A stretch of DNA of 64,000 bases. Source: Neocallimastix lanati (nom. inval.). Its lineage: Eukaryota > Neocallimastigomycota > Neocallimastigomycetes > Neocallimastigales > Neocallimastigaceae. Below the pieces are notes generated by a model. That model had not been told where the DNA came from and did no database searches. It saw nothing but the letters and a program-made list of their open reading frames with translations. The position numbers were made by a program, and so were the translations under genes. Of this stretch, positions 30,122 to 40,649 are shown one piece after another (the stretch's first letter is position 1; every line of letters starts with the position of its first letter). The stretch is taken from contig JACVTC010000081.1 of the NCBI GenBank assembly GCA_016946835.1, forward strand, positions 802,001 to 866,000, written 5' to 3'.

Positions 30122-30126
30122 AACTG

Positions 30127-31934
30127 AAGATTTCGTTACACTTATATATTAATCTATTACTAATTATTTATTACTAATCTACTTAATTATATATTTTAAA
30201 AGACAATTTTTTTATTTTACAGAAATTAATTCTGTGGTTTAGTAATATTTATTTAATCCTAAAGTTTAATTTTACTAAGTTTAGAAAAATAATATTATTT
30301 AAATTGTTAATATAAAATTTATAATCATTTCATCAAATTTATAATATAATATTTATAATAAAACATATAATAATAATATAACTATTTTCTTTTATGTTTA
30401 ATTTTTTTTTATTAGTAATCATTAATACAATTTTTAATCTGGAATTTTCCAAAGAAATAATTAATATTGATAAGTTTAATATTAATAAAAGAATTATTTA
30501 CATTTTCAGATTTTTCATCAAAATTTTGAAAATTTTTTATTAATAAAATTTTTTTCATCCACTGCGTCAAAAAATTCATCATCAGAAAAATTATTAGGAT
30601 CTTCTATTTCCTTTTCTTAAGATTTTGATAAACTATTAAGAAAATTAATAAAATAAACTATATAGTATTGATAAGGATTTTAATAATAATAAAATATAGA
30701 TAAGAATAATAAAAGTAGTATAGATAAGGAATTAATATTAAATACACTTTTTTAAATAGTATAATTTAATTTGTACTAATTAGGAATATAGATGAATTTA
30801 TTAGAATATAGAAAGTTCCAAAAGAATAAAGAATCAAATAATTTATTTAAGGGTTAAATAAATCATTTAAGATGAATAACCAAAAGAACATTATTTGGGC
30901 ATTCTTTATCAATACATTGGTAGACTCGGGGTTGATTCTTATGGATTTAAAATCAAGCAGGGGGGGACGGGTATTACCCTGCTTTGATTTTAACAAAAGA
31001 AAAAAAAAATTCCTTTTTATTAAAAAGTATTTATTATTTATTAATATAAAATTTTATTTTTGAAGTACACATATTTAATTTTTAAGAAATAGTTACAATA
31101 TTTATATTTTTTTATGAATTTAAAGTATAATTATTTGTTTATAATTTAAGTAATTTTATAGAATTATTGAATTAATTTTATATCAATAATTCATTTTTGT
31201 TTTAATTTTTATAAATATAATAATATAATATTCAAATATAATTTAATTAAAAATAATTATAAAATAAATATATAGAAAATAGTTTTTACTATTTTCTTTG
31301 ATATTTTTAAGTTAAATAAATTGTTTTTAAAGATTAATATAATAAATTTAATAATCTTTAATTATTTTAAATAATACTTGTAATTATTTTCAAAAATAAA
31401 ATAAAATTTTTATAATATTTAATTAATAAATTTGATAATTTTTAAATAATAATTTTTATAATAAGTAATAATTTTTAATAATAATTTTTAATAATAAATT
31501 TAATTAATAATCTTAATAATTTTATAATAATATTTAATAGTTATAATAAATAAATTTTTATAATAATATTTAATAATTTTAATAATTTTATAATATTAAT
31601 AATTTATAATAATTTTTATAATAATATTTAATTAATAATTTTAATAATTTTATAATAATTTTTATAATAATATTTAATTAATAATTTTAATAATTTAGTA
31701 TCTTAAAAGTATAATTTTAATATTTACAATTGTATTTTAATATATACATATATTTAATAATATAACAATAAAGTAATTAATTAAAATTTATTTACATTAT
31801 TTACAAGTTAAAATTAATTTATATCAAAATAAATTAAATTTACAATGAGGTTTAGGTTATGAAGAATATAGGAAAGTACAATTTAGTAAAGAATTATTAA
31901 TAATAAAATAAAGGTTATTAATTCATTCTTTACC
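30127..31934. other. A+T-rich intergenic DNA with one strong hairpin
   Basis: No gene recognised; the short open frame at 30872-31063 is not supported. A nearly perfect inverted repeat, TTAAAATCAAGCAGGG (30947-30962) with CCCTGCTTTGATTTTAA (30977-30993), encloses a purine-rich loop GGGGACGGGTATTA and stands out as G+C-rich. The remainder is A/T-rich, with TTTAATAATTTTAATAAT-type simple repeats (31430-31700). Confidence 0.5.
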
Positions 31935-31939
31935 AATAT

Positions 31940-32485
31940 TGATACGTTATTTTTATAAGTATCAATGTTTTTGTGGTTAGCAAGATTGTATTAAATAAAA
32001 ATATATTCTAATATAAAAATATATAATTACAATACACGTTAATATTAAAACAAAATATAAAAAAAAAATTATAGTTTTGTCGTTTTATTTATTTATTTAA
32101 ATTATTTATGTCGTAATACAAATTTTATAATAAAATGTTATTAAAGATCTTATTAATTATTTATTTCTAACTAACTTATTACTATTAAAATTTTTGATAA
32201 ATAAATATATTCCCCAAATATATTTATTTTAAACAATTTTATCTCTATTTTTTTCCAAATAAAAAAACCTCCTTTTCTTTAAAGAATTATAATAATTTTT
32301 CTTTTATATTTCTAATTTCTAATTTACTATAAATTAAATCCTATTGGCTATTAACTAATTAAATAAATTTAATAATTTTTAGTTTACTATTGATTATTAT
32401 AATATACATATATAATTTAACTAATAATTTATTATATTTAATTTTATTTCTTGATAATATTCTCTTTTTATTTAAATACTGCATC
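31940..32485 (+). mobile_element. Solo LTR 7 at an AATAT target
   Basis: TGATACGTTATT to AATACTGCATC, flanked by AATAT on both sides (31935-31939 and 32486-32490). Strand is assigned by analogy only because the termini are symmetrical. Confidence 0.6.
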
Positions 32486-32490
32486 AATAT

Positions 32491-33218
32491 TGATACAGAT
32501 TGGAATTCTTACGCATAAAATTATTAGAAAGCTTGAATAATATCTAACCTATTCAACAACAAATTAATAAATTAAAATTTGAAATTAAAATCATAATAAA
32601 AAAATTTATTTTAATTAAATTCTAAAACTCGAAATTATACTTTAATTCTATTTTAATTTTTAAAATAATAAAATACTAATGTTAATTAATTTCTCTTTTT
32701 AATTAAAAGTAAATAGTTTGTAAACAATTTTCTCTTTTTTTATTATTTAGAATTCTTTGTTTATAATAATTCTTGTATTAATTGTTTATTTGTTTATTTT
32801 ATTGTTTATTTTTATAAATATAATTATTCTTAATTGTTTTATTATTAAAAATTGTAAATACTTTAAATTATTGTAAAAATATAAATACTTGTAAATATTT
32901 TATAAAATTAATTTCTCGTTGTTATTAGAAATGTAATAAAAAAATAATAACCAAATATTATATTAATAAATAATAATAAAAATTAATAAATAATAATAAA
33001 AATTAATAAATATAATAATAAAAATTAATTCTAAACACAAAAGAAATGTATAATTTTGAAAAATTAATAACAATTCAGTGTTAAGCTAGAATAATAATAA
33101 CTTAATTATTAATAATAATAAAACAAATTCATTTATATTAAATTTTATATCAAACTTGATACATCTATTATCACTTTTGAAGTAATAACTTCAAATTAAG
33201 ATAATAGAATCGTTTATC
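32491..33218 (+). mobile_element. Probable solo LTR 8, directly adjoining LTR 7
   Basis: Starts TGATACAGATTGG immediately after the AATAT of LTR 7 and probably ends at GTTTATC, where a family X LTR has inserted two bases further on. The right-hand duplication is degenerate (AAT). Confidence 0.45.
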
Positions 33219-33220
33219 AA

Positions 33221-34130
33221 TGTAAGAATCTATAATTATTTGTTAGCAAATAATTATATTTTCTTAGTTAAGTTATTATAACTATAACTTTATTTAATTA
33301 CATATAATATTTATTAAAATTATTTATTTTAATTTTAAATATTCATTAATTTAACAAAATTTATTTAATTGATTTTAAATAATATATTTAAAATATGCTA
33401 AATTCTTTATTGTAACTAATGTATTTTGTATTGTATTCTGTATTTTATAATGTATTCTGTATTTTATAATGTATTCTGTATTTTATAATGTATTCTGTAT
33501 TTTATAATGTATTCTGTATTTTATTAACTATTTAATTTTATATTTTTAATATAAGGATAAATTATATGATCGAAATATCTTTTATTATTTTATTCTTTTA
33601 TTTTCGATCATTAGATTGGAAAATCGGTTAATTAAGATTTTTTCCAATTACTTTTTAGAAGTAATCGGTTTTACTTAATTAATGCGATGATCGATATGGA
33701 TAGAATATCGATCGAAAACTTATCTAGGTTTTTCTATCTAATCTTTTCCTAGATAAGAGATTTGTTAAGATTAGAAAACCCTTTCTTATTTAACCTTATT
33801 TTCATAAAAAAATATAAATAAGGCTCTTGAGTTCTCTTTGAGAAATCAAGAGTTATTATTATAAAAAACATAGTTATAATAGTAACATTTTTATATTTTT
33901 AACTTTAATAAATTAATAAAAATATTTTATTCAAAAACATATTTTTAAGATCAATTTATACAAACAATTCTTCTCTTACATGTTGTGTTATTATTATAAT
34001 TAATTTTATAATAAACTCTACATTAAAGGTAAAAAAATTTATTTTATTTTATTTTCTCAACTTAATGAATTAGTCGTTAAGTTGTAGTTAATAATTCTAT
34101 TTTGAGTTAGTTCTTAATAGAATTATTACA
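33221..34130 (+). mobile_element. Solo LTR of family X (copy 2)
   Basis: TGTAAGAATC to AATTATTACA with duplication ATCAA at 33216-33220 and 34131-34135. It is nearly the same as the minus-strand copy at 61407-62282. Inside is a small tandem repeat TATTCTGTATTTTATAATG (~33431-33530), about five copies against about three in the other. Hairpins: CTCTTGA (33824-33830) with TCAAGAG (33846-33852), and AATAATTCTATT (34090-34101) with AATAGAATTATT (34116-34127). Confidence 0.85.
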
Positions 34131-34136
34131 ATCAAT

Positions 34137-34697
34137 TGATAAATAATGAAATTTATAAATATAAATTTCATATTATATTAAAAAAAATATATATATATAT
34201 ATAATTAATATCACGGTACAAATTTTATAAAGTTTAATAATAAACAATTAATAAATTAATAAAAATAAAAATATATTAAATAATATTTTAATAATAAAAA
34301 AATAAAATAAACAATAAACAGAAATAATAATTTTTAAAATATTATTAATTGTAAATACTTATAACATGTAAACAAATTTTAAAATGTATAATTTACTAAA
34401 TTAATATAAATAGTTCTTAATTTTATTTATTTTAATAATCAGGTTTTTATATAGTTTTTACTCATTTTAATCAAAAACTAAATATTAATAATAATATTAA
34501 ATAATTAAAATAATAATTTAAATAATAAAATTAAAAGATGTATATAAAATAATTTATAAAATAAATAAAATATATATTAATAAAACATATTTTTAAAATC
34601 TTAATCACAAAAACAACTTTTTCTAAATTTAATTATTGATATTGGTTATGTCACTTTCTGAGCCTATTCAGAATTAAGATATAAACCATAAAATATC
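34137..34697 (+). repeat. LTR-like repeat unit 9 (first of a tandem pair)
   Basis: TGATAAATAATG to CATAAAATATC, repeated at 34707-35269 with virtually no difference except an (AT)n length change. The TGAT...ATC ends match the other Ty3-like LTRs of the window, so the pair is either two LTRs separated by 9 bp or a recent segmental duplication. Confidence 0.65.
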
Positions 34698-34706
34698 ACA
34701 ATATTT

Positions 34707-35269
34707 TGATAAATAATGAAATTTATAAATATAAATTTCATATTATATTAAAAAAAATATATATATATATATATAATTAATATCACGGTACAAATTTTAT
34801 AAAGTTTAATAATAAACAATTAATAAATTAATAAAAATAAAAATATATTAAATAATATTTTAATAATAAAAAAATAAAATAAACAATAAACAGAAATAAT
34901 AATTTTTAAAATATTATTAATTGTAAATACTTATAACATGTAAACAAATTTTAAAATGTATAATTTACTAAATTAATATAAATAGTTCTTAATTTTATTT
35001 ATTTTAATAATCAGGTTTTTATATAGTTTTTACTCATTTTAATCAAAAACTAAATATTAATAATAATATTAAATAATTAAAATAATAATTTAAATAATAA
35101 AATTAAAAGATGTATATAAAATAATTTATAAAATAAATAAAATATATATTAATAAAACATATTTTTAAAATCTTAATCACAAAAACAACTTTTTCTAAAT
35201 TTAATTATTGATATTGGTTATGTCACTTTCTGAGCCTATTCAGAATTAAGATATAAACCATAAAATATC
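34707..35269 (+). repeat. LTR-like repeat unit 10 (second of the pair)
   Basis: Second copy of the unit at 34137-34697, period 570 bp. Followed by AATG. Confidence 0.65.
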
Positions 35270-36111
35270 AATGTTATGGTTCGGGTTTTATTAGAATTTT
35301 ATTTAATTATTTATTTTTAATATTTTTTCTGTCTACATTTTAATTATTGAAAAACTTCACTTATTTATACTTTTTGAAAAAAAATAAATATGTAAAGCCT
35401 TTCTACATTTTATTATCATATTAAAAAAAAAATATTTACTATTACTAATTACTTAAAATTTTATATTAATTTAAATTAACTAATTCATAAGTATTTTTAT
35501 TTTAATAAATTTTGCTTACATAATTTTATATTATTTTTCATATACTAAAACTAAATTATTTAATATATACGAAAAGTAACAAACAAAATTTAAAAAGATT
35601 TTACAGAAAAATAAAGTTATTTTAATCAAGAATGTTAATATAATATTCTTATATTTTATATAAAATAAATTTAAAAACTATAATATATTTAATATTTATT
35701 ATTAATCAATTAAGATTTGATTTTATTTGTGGGGAATAAAAAAATATTAAATAATCAATTTAAAAATAAAATAAAATACTAAAAAGAATACAAGTTTAAT
35801 ATTGATACAATATAATAATAATATAATAATATATTTGAAAATAAAAATAAAATATTAATATTGATAATAAACACTTTAATAAAATAATAAAATTTAAGGT
35901 TAAATTATAGATATTGATATTAATAATAAAAATATAAAATTATTGATAATATTTTAGAAACTTTTAATAAAAATATAAAAAAAATAAATATATTTAGAAA
36001 ATATTTTAGTATAGAAAATATAGTAAAGTAATATTAAGTAAAGAATAATATAATGGATTCTAAAGTAAGTTGAAATTCTAATTAATAATCCATTATATGT
36101 TCGTTCTTTAC
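35270..36111. other. A+T-rich spacer up to tRNA-Asn
   Basis: No gene. It opens with TTATGGTTCGGGTTTT (compare 2437) and ends with TTCTTTACC, a motif that also precedes the AATAT site at 31935, so it may be an old LTR ending 18 bp upstream of tRNA-Asn. Confidence 0.4.
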
Positions 36112-36129
36112 CATCAATTTCAGGGAGGA

Positions 36130-36203
36130 GCTCTTATGGCGCAATTGGCTAGCGCGTTCGGCTGTTAACCGAGAGGTTGGTGGTTCAAGCCCACCTAGGA
36201 GCG
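36130..36203 (+). tRNA. tRNA-Asn (GUU)
   Basis: Full cloverleaf: acceptor GCTCTTA/TAGGAGC, D arm GGCGCAATTGGCTAGCGC, anticodon loop CTGTTAA (anticodon GTT), T arm GGTGGTTCAAGCCCACC, discriminator G, no intron. Canonical A and B boxes. An identical-looking copy lies on the minus strand at 57751-57824. Confidence 0.97.
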
Positions 36204-36218
36204 TTCCTTTGTTACGAT

Positions 36219-36292
36219 GCTCACGTAGCCTAATCGGATAGGGCGTCAGACTTCTAATCTGAAGATTGCGGGTTCAAGTTCCGCCGTGAGTG
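36219..36292 (+). tRNA. tRNA-Arg (UCU)
   Basis: Acceptor GCTCACG/CGTGAGT, anticodon loop CTTCTAA (anticodon TCT), T arm GCGGGTTCAAGTTCCGC. Sits 15 bp after tRNA-Asn on the same strand; a poly(T) run downstream (from 36307) could terminate Pol III. The inverted copy at 57662-57735 differs in the acceptor stem (A to G, still a G-U pair). Confidence 0.97.
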
Positions 36293-36487
36293 TATATTAC
36301 ATTTTTTGGATTTTTTTTTTTTTTTTTTTTTTTAAGTACTAATTATTCGTGAAATAAAATATTAATAATTTCGATTTAACATTCAATTTTTATTATAAAA
36401 AAATTAAATTAAAATAAAATAAAAAATTGGAATATTTAAAATAATAAAATAAAAAACAAAGGGGTTTGGCCCATTTTCATCAAAATA

Positions 36488-36630
36488 GGGAGAGTTGCAT
36501 TTCCCCAAATTGCATTTCGCCAGGTTGCATTTCGACAAGTAGAGTATTGATATAAATAAATGAATAAATAAATATTAATTCAAAATATATTTTTTTTAAA
36601 ATTGTTTTTATGCGATATTAATAATATTTA
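36488..36630. repeat. MULE-terminus-like repeat (direct copy at 51074-51228)
   Basis: GGGAGAGTTGCATTTCCCC, then TTGCATTTCGCCAGGTTGC, then ~100 bp ending TTAATAATATTTA. The copy at 51074-51228 differs by an extra TTGCATTG and one AAAT unit. The TTGCATTTCGCC motif is the terminal motif of the MULEs here, so it is probably a solo terminus or MITE. Confidence 0.7.
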
Positions 36631-38198
36631 AGATATTCTATACAATCATAAATAAATATATAAATAATAATAATATATTTTTCAATTAAATATTATTAAA
36701 TAACTAGTTAAAAAGAAATAATAATATATTCTTTTAAAAAGAATTATAAAAAATTATTTTTACCATTGAATATTAATAAATTATATATAAAAAAAAAGAA
36801 TATCTATTATTTATTTATTTATTTAATTATTAACAAATAAAGCCATATATGAAAATACGCCATATTACGTAATGTACTAGATTAAAAAAATCAATTTAAT
36901 TTAACCCTTAATATATTAATAAATGTTAGAAAATTAGTATTTTTAGTTTATAAATTTAATTAACATTTTAATTAATATTTTTATTTTATTACAACTTTTA
37001 TTATAATTTTAAATATTAAATAGTTTATTATAAATAAATAGGATATATTATATTAATATATAGTTTATATAGTTTATGAATATAGTTTTAAAAAATTTTT
37101 ATTTTTATAAGCCTCTTTTATATAGTTAATATTAAAGCATGTATTTAATGTATTAAAATATGTATGATCCATCAAATGTATTTTGTATGTATAAATAACA
37201 TTAAATTATGTATTCTTAAAAAATAAGCCTTTTGCTTCAAATAAATAAAGTTAATAAATAAACAAATATTGAGATTTTTTGACAATAAAAAATAAATCGA
37301 AAAAAAAAATAAAATAAAATAAAACATTTAAAATAATAAAATAGAAACAAGAGGGTTTGGATCATTTTCATCAAGATAATTGGGGACCATGAATTTTGTA
37401 ATGTGGCGTATAATATTTTTTAATAAAGTCATACATTTTTTAAGATATTCTATACAATAAAATAAATATATAAATAATTATTGAATGTGGTCCATTTCGC
37501 CAATTTTTTTTTTTTGAAATTTTAATAAGCCATCTATTTATTTGTGGCTTTTAAAATTTATATTATTACGCCATAAAATTTAATATAATTTTAAGTAAAA
37601 AAGAAATAAATGTATAAATAAATAAGTAAATAAATAAATAAATAAAAATTAAAAAGGTCAATAAAAAATAAAATATTTTTATATAATTTTTTTTTTTTTT
37701 TGACAATCATGTTATAAGGAAAATGATAAATAATTATTTTCCTTATAACCTTATTTTTTATATTTTATTATTAATATTTATATTATATTTTTATATTTTA
37801 TATTTTATTATTGATATTATATTTTTATATTTTTCTATTAATATTATATTTTTATATTTTATTATTAATATCAATATATTATTTTTATATTTTATTATTA
37901 AAAAATTTTATTTTATAAATTTATATTTAAATTAATATTATTTAAAATATTAATTTTTTATATTATAACTAAAACTTTAGTTGTTATTATAACATCTTAA
38001 TAATAGAATTAAACCTTTTATTTTATATATAATTTATAAATAAAATATTAAATAATAATAAAAATTACAAAATAATATTTTTATAAGACTTAAATTATAG
38101 CTGTAAATTGAAATTTCAAAAATTAAAATTTGTTGTTCACATTTCAATTACTATTTATATATTACAGCAACCGTTTTATAGAGATATATAAATAGGTT

Positions 38199-38432
38199 TT
38201 TTACACATATGAATTCACATGTCTATCCCATATTATATATATAGGCTTGTAAAGAACATATACTTTGGTATATATATCTTATACTATATCAGTACGACGT
38301 CGGCGCTCCAAATTCCTAAGCAGAGGTAGCTCCAGTAGACATGTCTTGTCAAATAACATCCGTGTTATCCTATAGAAATTGAACTCGTAACCCTCATAGT
38401 ATAGGCTATACAACTACACTAGGATTCCATGG
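38199..38432 (-). mobile_element. Diverged tRNA-derived SINE (SINE2)
   Basis: On the minus strand it begins with a degenerate tRNA-like head (CCATGGAATCC, A-box-like TAGTGTAGTTGTATAG, B-box-like CGAGTTCAATT) and ends with GGGATAGACATGTG and CATATGTG. Both ends resemble SINE1 (GGGAGATGGG and CATATGTG; internal GAGCGCCGA versus GAGCGGCGA, and GATATAGTAT versus GATACAGTAT). Shorter and older than SINE1; no clear target duplication. Confidence 0.55.
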
Positions 38433-38645
38433 GTGATCAAATATAGAAATTAAATACGTGGCAATCCAATAATGGTAAGAGCGGAATTAATACTTACCTG
38501 AAATTGTGCCATTATAACCCCTTTACCCTTTCTCCAAACCCTATCGGGAAAATCAGATAAAGAATAGATACCAGATGATTATTAAGTCCGCCACATAACA
38601 ACCAGTAGAAAGCCCAGTTCTACTTTATATGCTAAAAAATGCTAT
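38433..38645. other. Unexplained G+C-richer segment inside MULE B
   Basis: About 190 bases with nearly even composition next to SINE2. It carries ATACTTACCTG on the plus strand (38490-38500), identical to the 5' end of U1 snRNA, equivalently a consensus 5' splice site CAGGTAAGTAT on the minus strand. A 7-bp hairpin AGTAGAA/TTCTACT lies near 38610-38630. No Sm site or U1 loop sequence is evident. Possibly part of a composite SINE. Confidence 0.35.
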
Positions 38646-39039
38646 ATATATTTGTTGTTTTAAAAAGACTTAAAAGTTAATAATTTAATTAGATTATAAT
38701 ATAAATAAAATAATTAATTAATTCATAAATTCTTTATTAGTATATATTAAAAAAAATAATTAATATTAATTTAGAATAAATAAATAATTAAATTTTTTTT
38801 ATATACATTAAATAAATAATTTATTTTTAAATAATAACAATTAAAATATTTTCATATATACTTTATGTATCTGTTTTTTTTAAAAAAATTAAAAGAAAAA
38901 GAAATAATTAAAATACTTTTTATCTTTTAAAAAAAATTGAATATTTAATTGTTCAGAATTAATATTAAAAAATAATATTTAGATAATTAATATAATAATT
39001 TAAAAGATATAATTAAAAACTATATATTAAAATTTATAA

Positions 39040-40462
39040 ATGGAAGAAAACATAACTATTTATATAAGTGAGTCTAATAAAGGAGAAGAACAAATCATTA
39101 TTAATAAACAATATAAATTTAATTTTTCACATTCAAGGAAAGATAATTCAAGAGTTTATAAATGTACCGAATATAAAAAAAATAATAAATGTAAATCTTT
39201 TATTATTTTAAATAATGAGAAAGAAATCTTAAAATATGAGAGTTTACATAATCATCCTGGAAACGAATATAGTGTATCCCTATCTGTAATGAAACATAAA
39301 ATTAAAGATGAAATTAACAAACATTCAAATCCTTTTGATATAAAACGAAAAAGACTATATAATGAAATTTCTAAAGAAATGGGATTTATATATCCGTGTC
39401 CAGAATATATTTCAGTTAAAACTCTAATATTAAGAAGTATTAATAAAAAACTACCATCCAATGTAACAACTTTTAATGAAATTCCTAATGAATCTGAATA
39501 TTATAAAACTGAACGAAATGAAGATTTTATGATATTCAAAAATTCTGATTTAGTAATTTTTCAATCCCCTTTTCAAGCAAAATTATTTAAGAAATATAAT
39601 AATGATATATTTGTGGATGGTACTTTTTATATCGCACCTAAATTTAGTCAACAAGTGTTTATTACTAGAACTTACGTTAAAGAATTGAATAGTTTTTATA
39701 CTACTTCTTATGCAATATTAAGAAATAAAAAGCAAAAAACATATAAAATGTTATTCAATAAATTAAAACAAAATTCTAATAATAATATTATAACTGAACC
39801 AAAAAATGTACATTGCGATTTTGAAAAAGGCATATCCAAAGCAGTAAAAAAAATATTTCCTAATATAAATATTAAATACTGTATTTGGCATTATAAAAAT
39901 TTATTAGAAATTAAAAAAAAATGAATTGTGCCGTAATGAAGTGAACGATGATGAAAAAATATTTAATTATTACAAAGGAATTTCAAACTTACCATTTATC
40001 AACCCTGAATACATAATGGATATTTTTTCATTAATTAAAACTAAATCCATTGAAAAAAATTCTTGTCAATTTTTAAAATTTTTAGAATATTTTTATGAAA
40101 CATATTTAATTGGTTACGATATGAAAAGTTGGAATTATTATAATAATATTGAACATATAACCAATAATGCTTCAGAATCACTCAATAATTCTTTAAATAA
40201 ACTATTTCCAATGAAACCAAATTTTTATGAATTAATAAATAAATTAAAAGAACAGGAACATTTATCATATTATGATTACCAAATGAAAATAAAAGGAATT
40301 TGGAGAATGAAAAAAAAAATAAAAACAAAAACTGATGAAATTAATATCTTAATTGAAAAATTCAAAAATAAAGAAGCCAAGTTAATTATTATTAAATATG
40401 ATAGAAGTGATCTTACTAAATTGTGGTTTGAATGTTTAACTAATTTAAATAATATTTTATAA
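39040..40462 (+). pseudogene. FLYWCH-MULE transposase of copy B (one frameshift)
   Basis: DNA transposase expected to bind and cut MULE ends. Starts ATG 39040. Residues ~25-75 form a FLYWCH-type finger (Tyr-Lys-Cys-Thr-Glu-Tyr ... Asn-Lys-Cys-Lys-Ser-Phe ... His-Asn-His-Pro-Gly). The MULE DDE domain follows: first Asp in FVDGTFYIAP, second Asp in HCDFEKG followed by the CIWH pair, third acidic residue in NASESLNNS. The frame changes once, in a run of nine As at ~39913, between Leu-Glu-Ile-Lys-Lys-Lys and the following Glu-Leu-Cys region. Apart from that indel the gene matches copy C end to end. The indel may be genuine or a homopolymer sequencing error. Confidence 0.88.
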
Positions 40463-40649
40463 ATATTATTTAATAATAAATAATTATGAAATGACAGAGG
40501 AATTTCCAAAAGAAAAAATCATTAAAATTCTTTCATACAAAAACTTATAATTAAATTTATTAATTAAAATTTTATAATTATTAAAAAGTTAAATTGTTTA
40601 TACTTGATAAAATTTATGTAGCTTAAATAAATATTCTATAATTTTATTA

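Larger units (their letters stand above)
36112..37430. repeat. Left arm of large inverted duplication
   Basis: Contains the tRNA-Asn/tRNA-Arg pair, a poly(T) run, a GGGGTTTGGCCCATTTTCATC segment, a 250-bp block ending TTTAACCCTTAATATATTAA (36660-36915), and GAGGGTTTGGATCATTTTC (from 37351). All of these recur in reverse order and orientation at 55684-57835. Differences: the block 36488-36630 is present only here in this arm, and 36931-37290 looks like an old copia-type LTR (TGTTAGAAAATTAG...), where the right arm has element 7. Confidence 0.8.

Noticed and set aside
30872-31063. 63-residue frame starting with ATG
   Set aside because: Runs through the inverted repeat at 30947-30993 and low-complexity DNA; no recognisable domain.
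37723-37935. 70-residue Ile/Phe/Tyr frame that could be a membrane peptide
   Set aside because: Arises from TTTTATATTTTATTATTAAT-type repeats; no conserved features.
38490-38640. U1 snRNA gene
   Set aside because: Only the first 11 bases match; no Sm site and no U1-70K loop sequence were seen.
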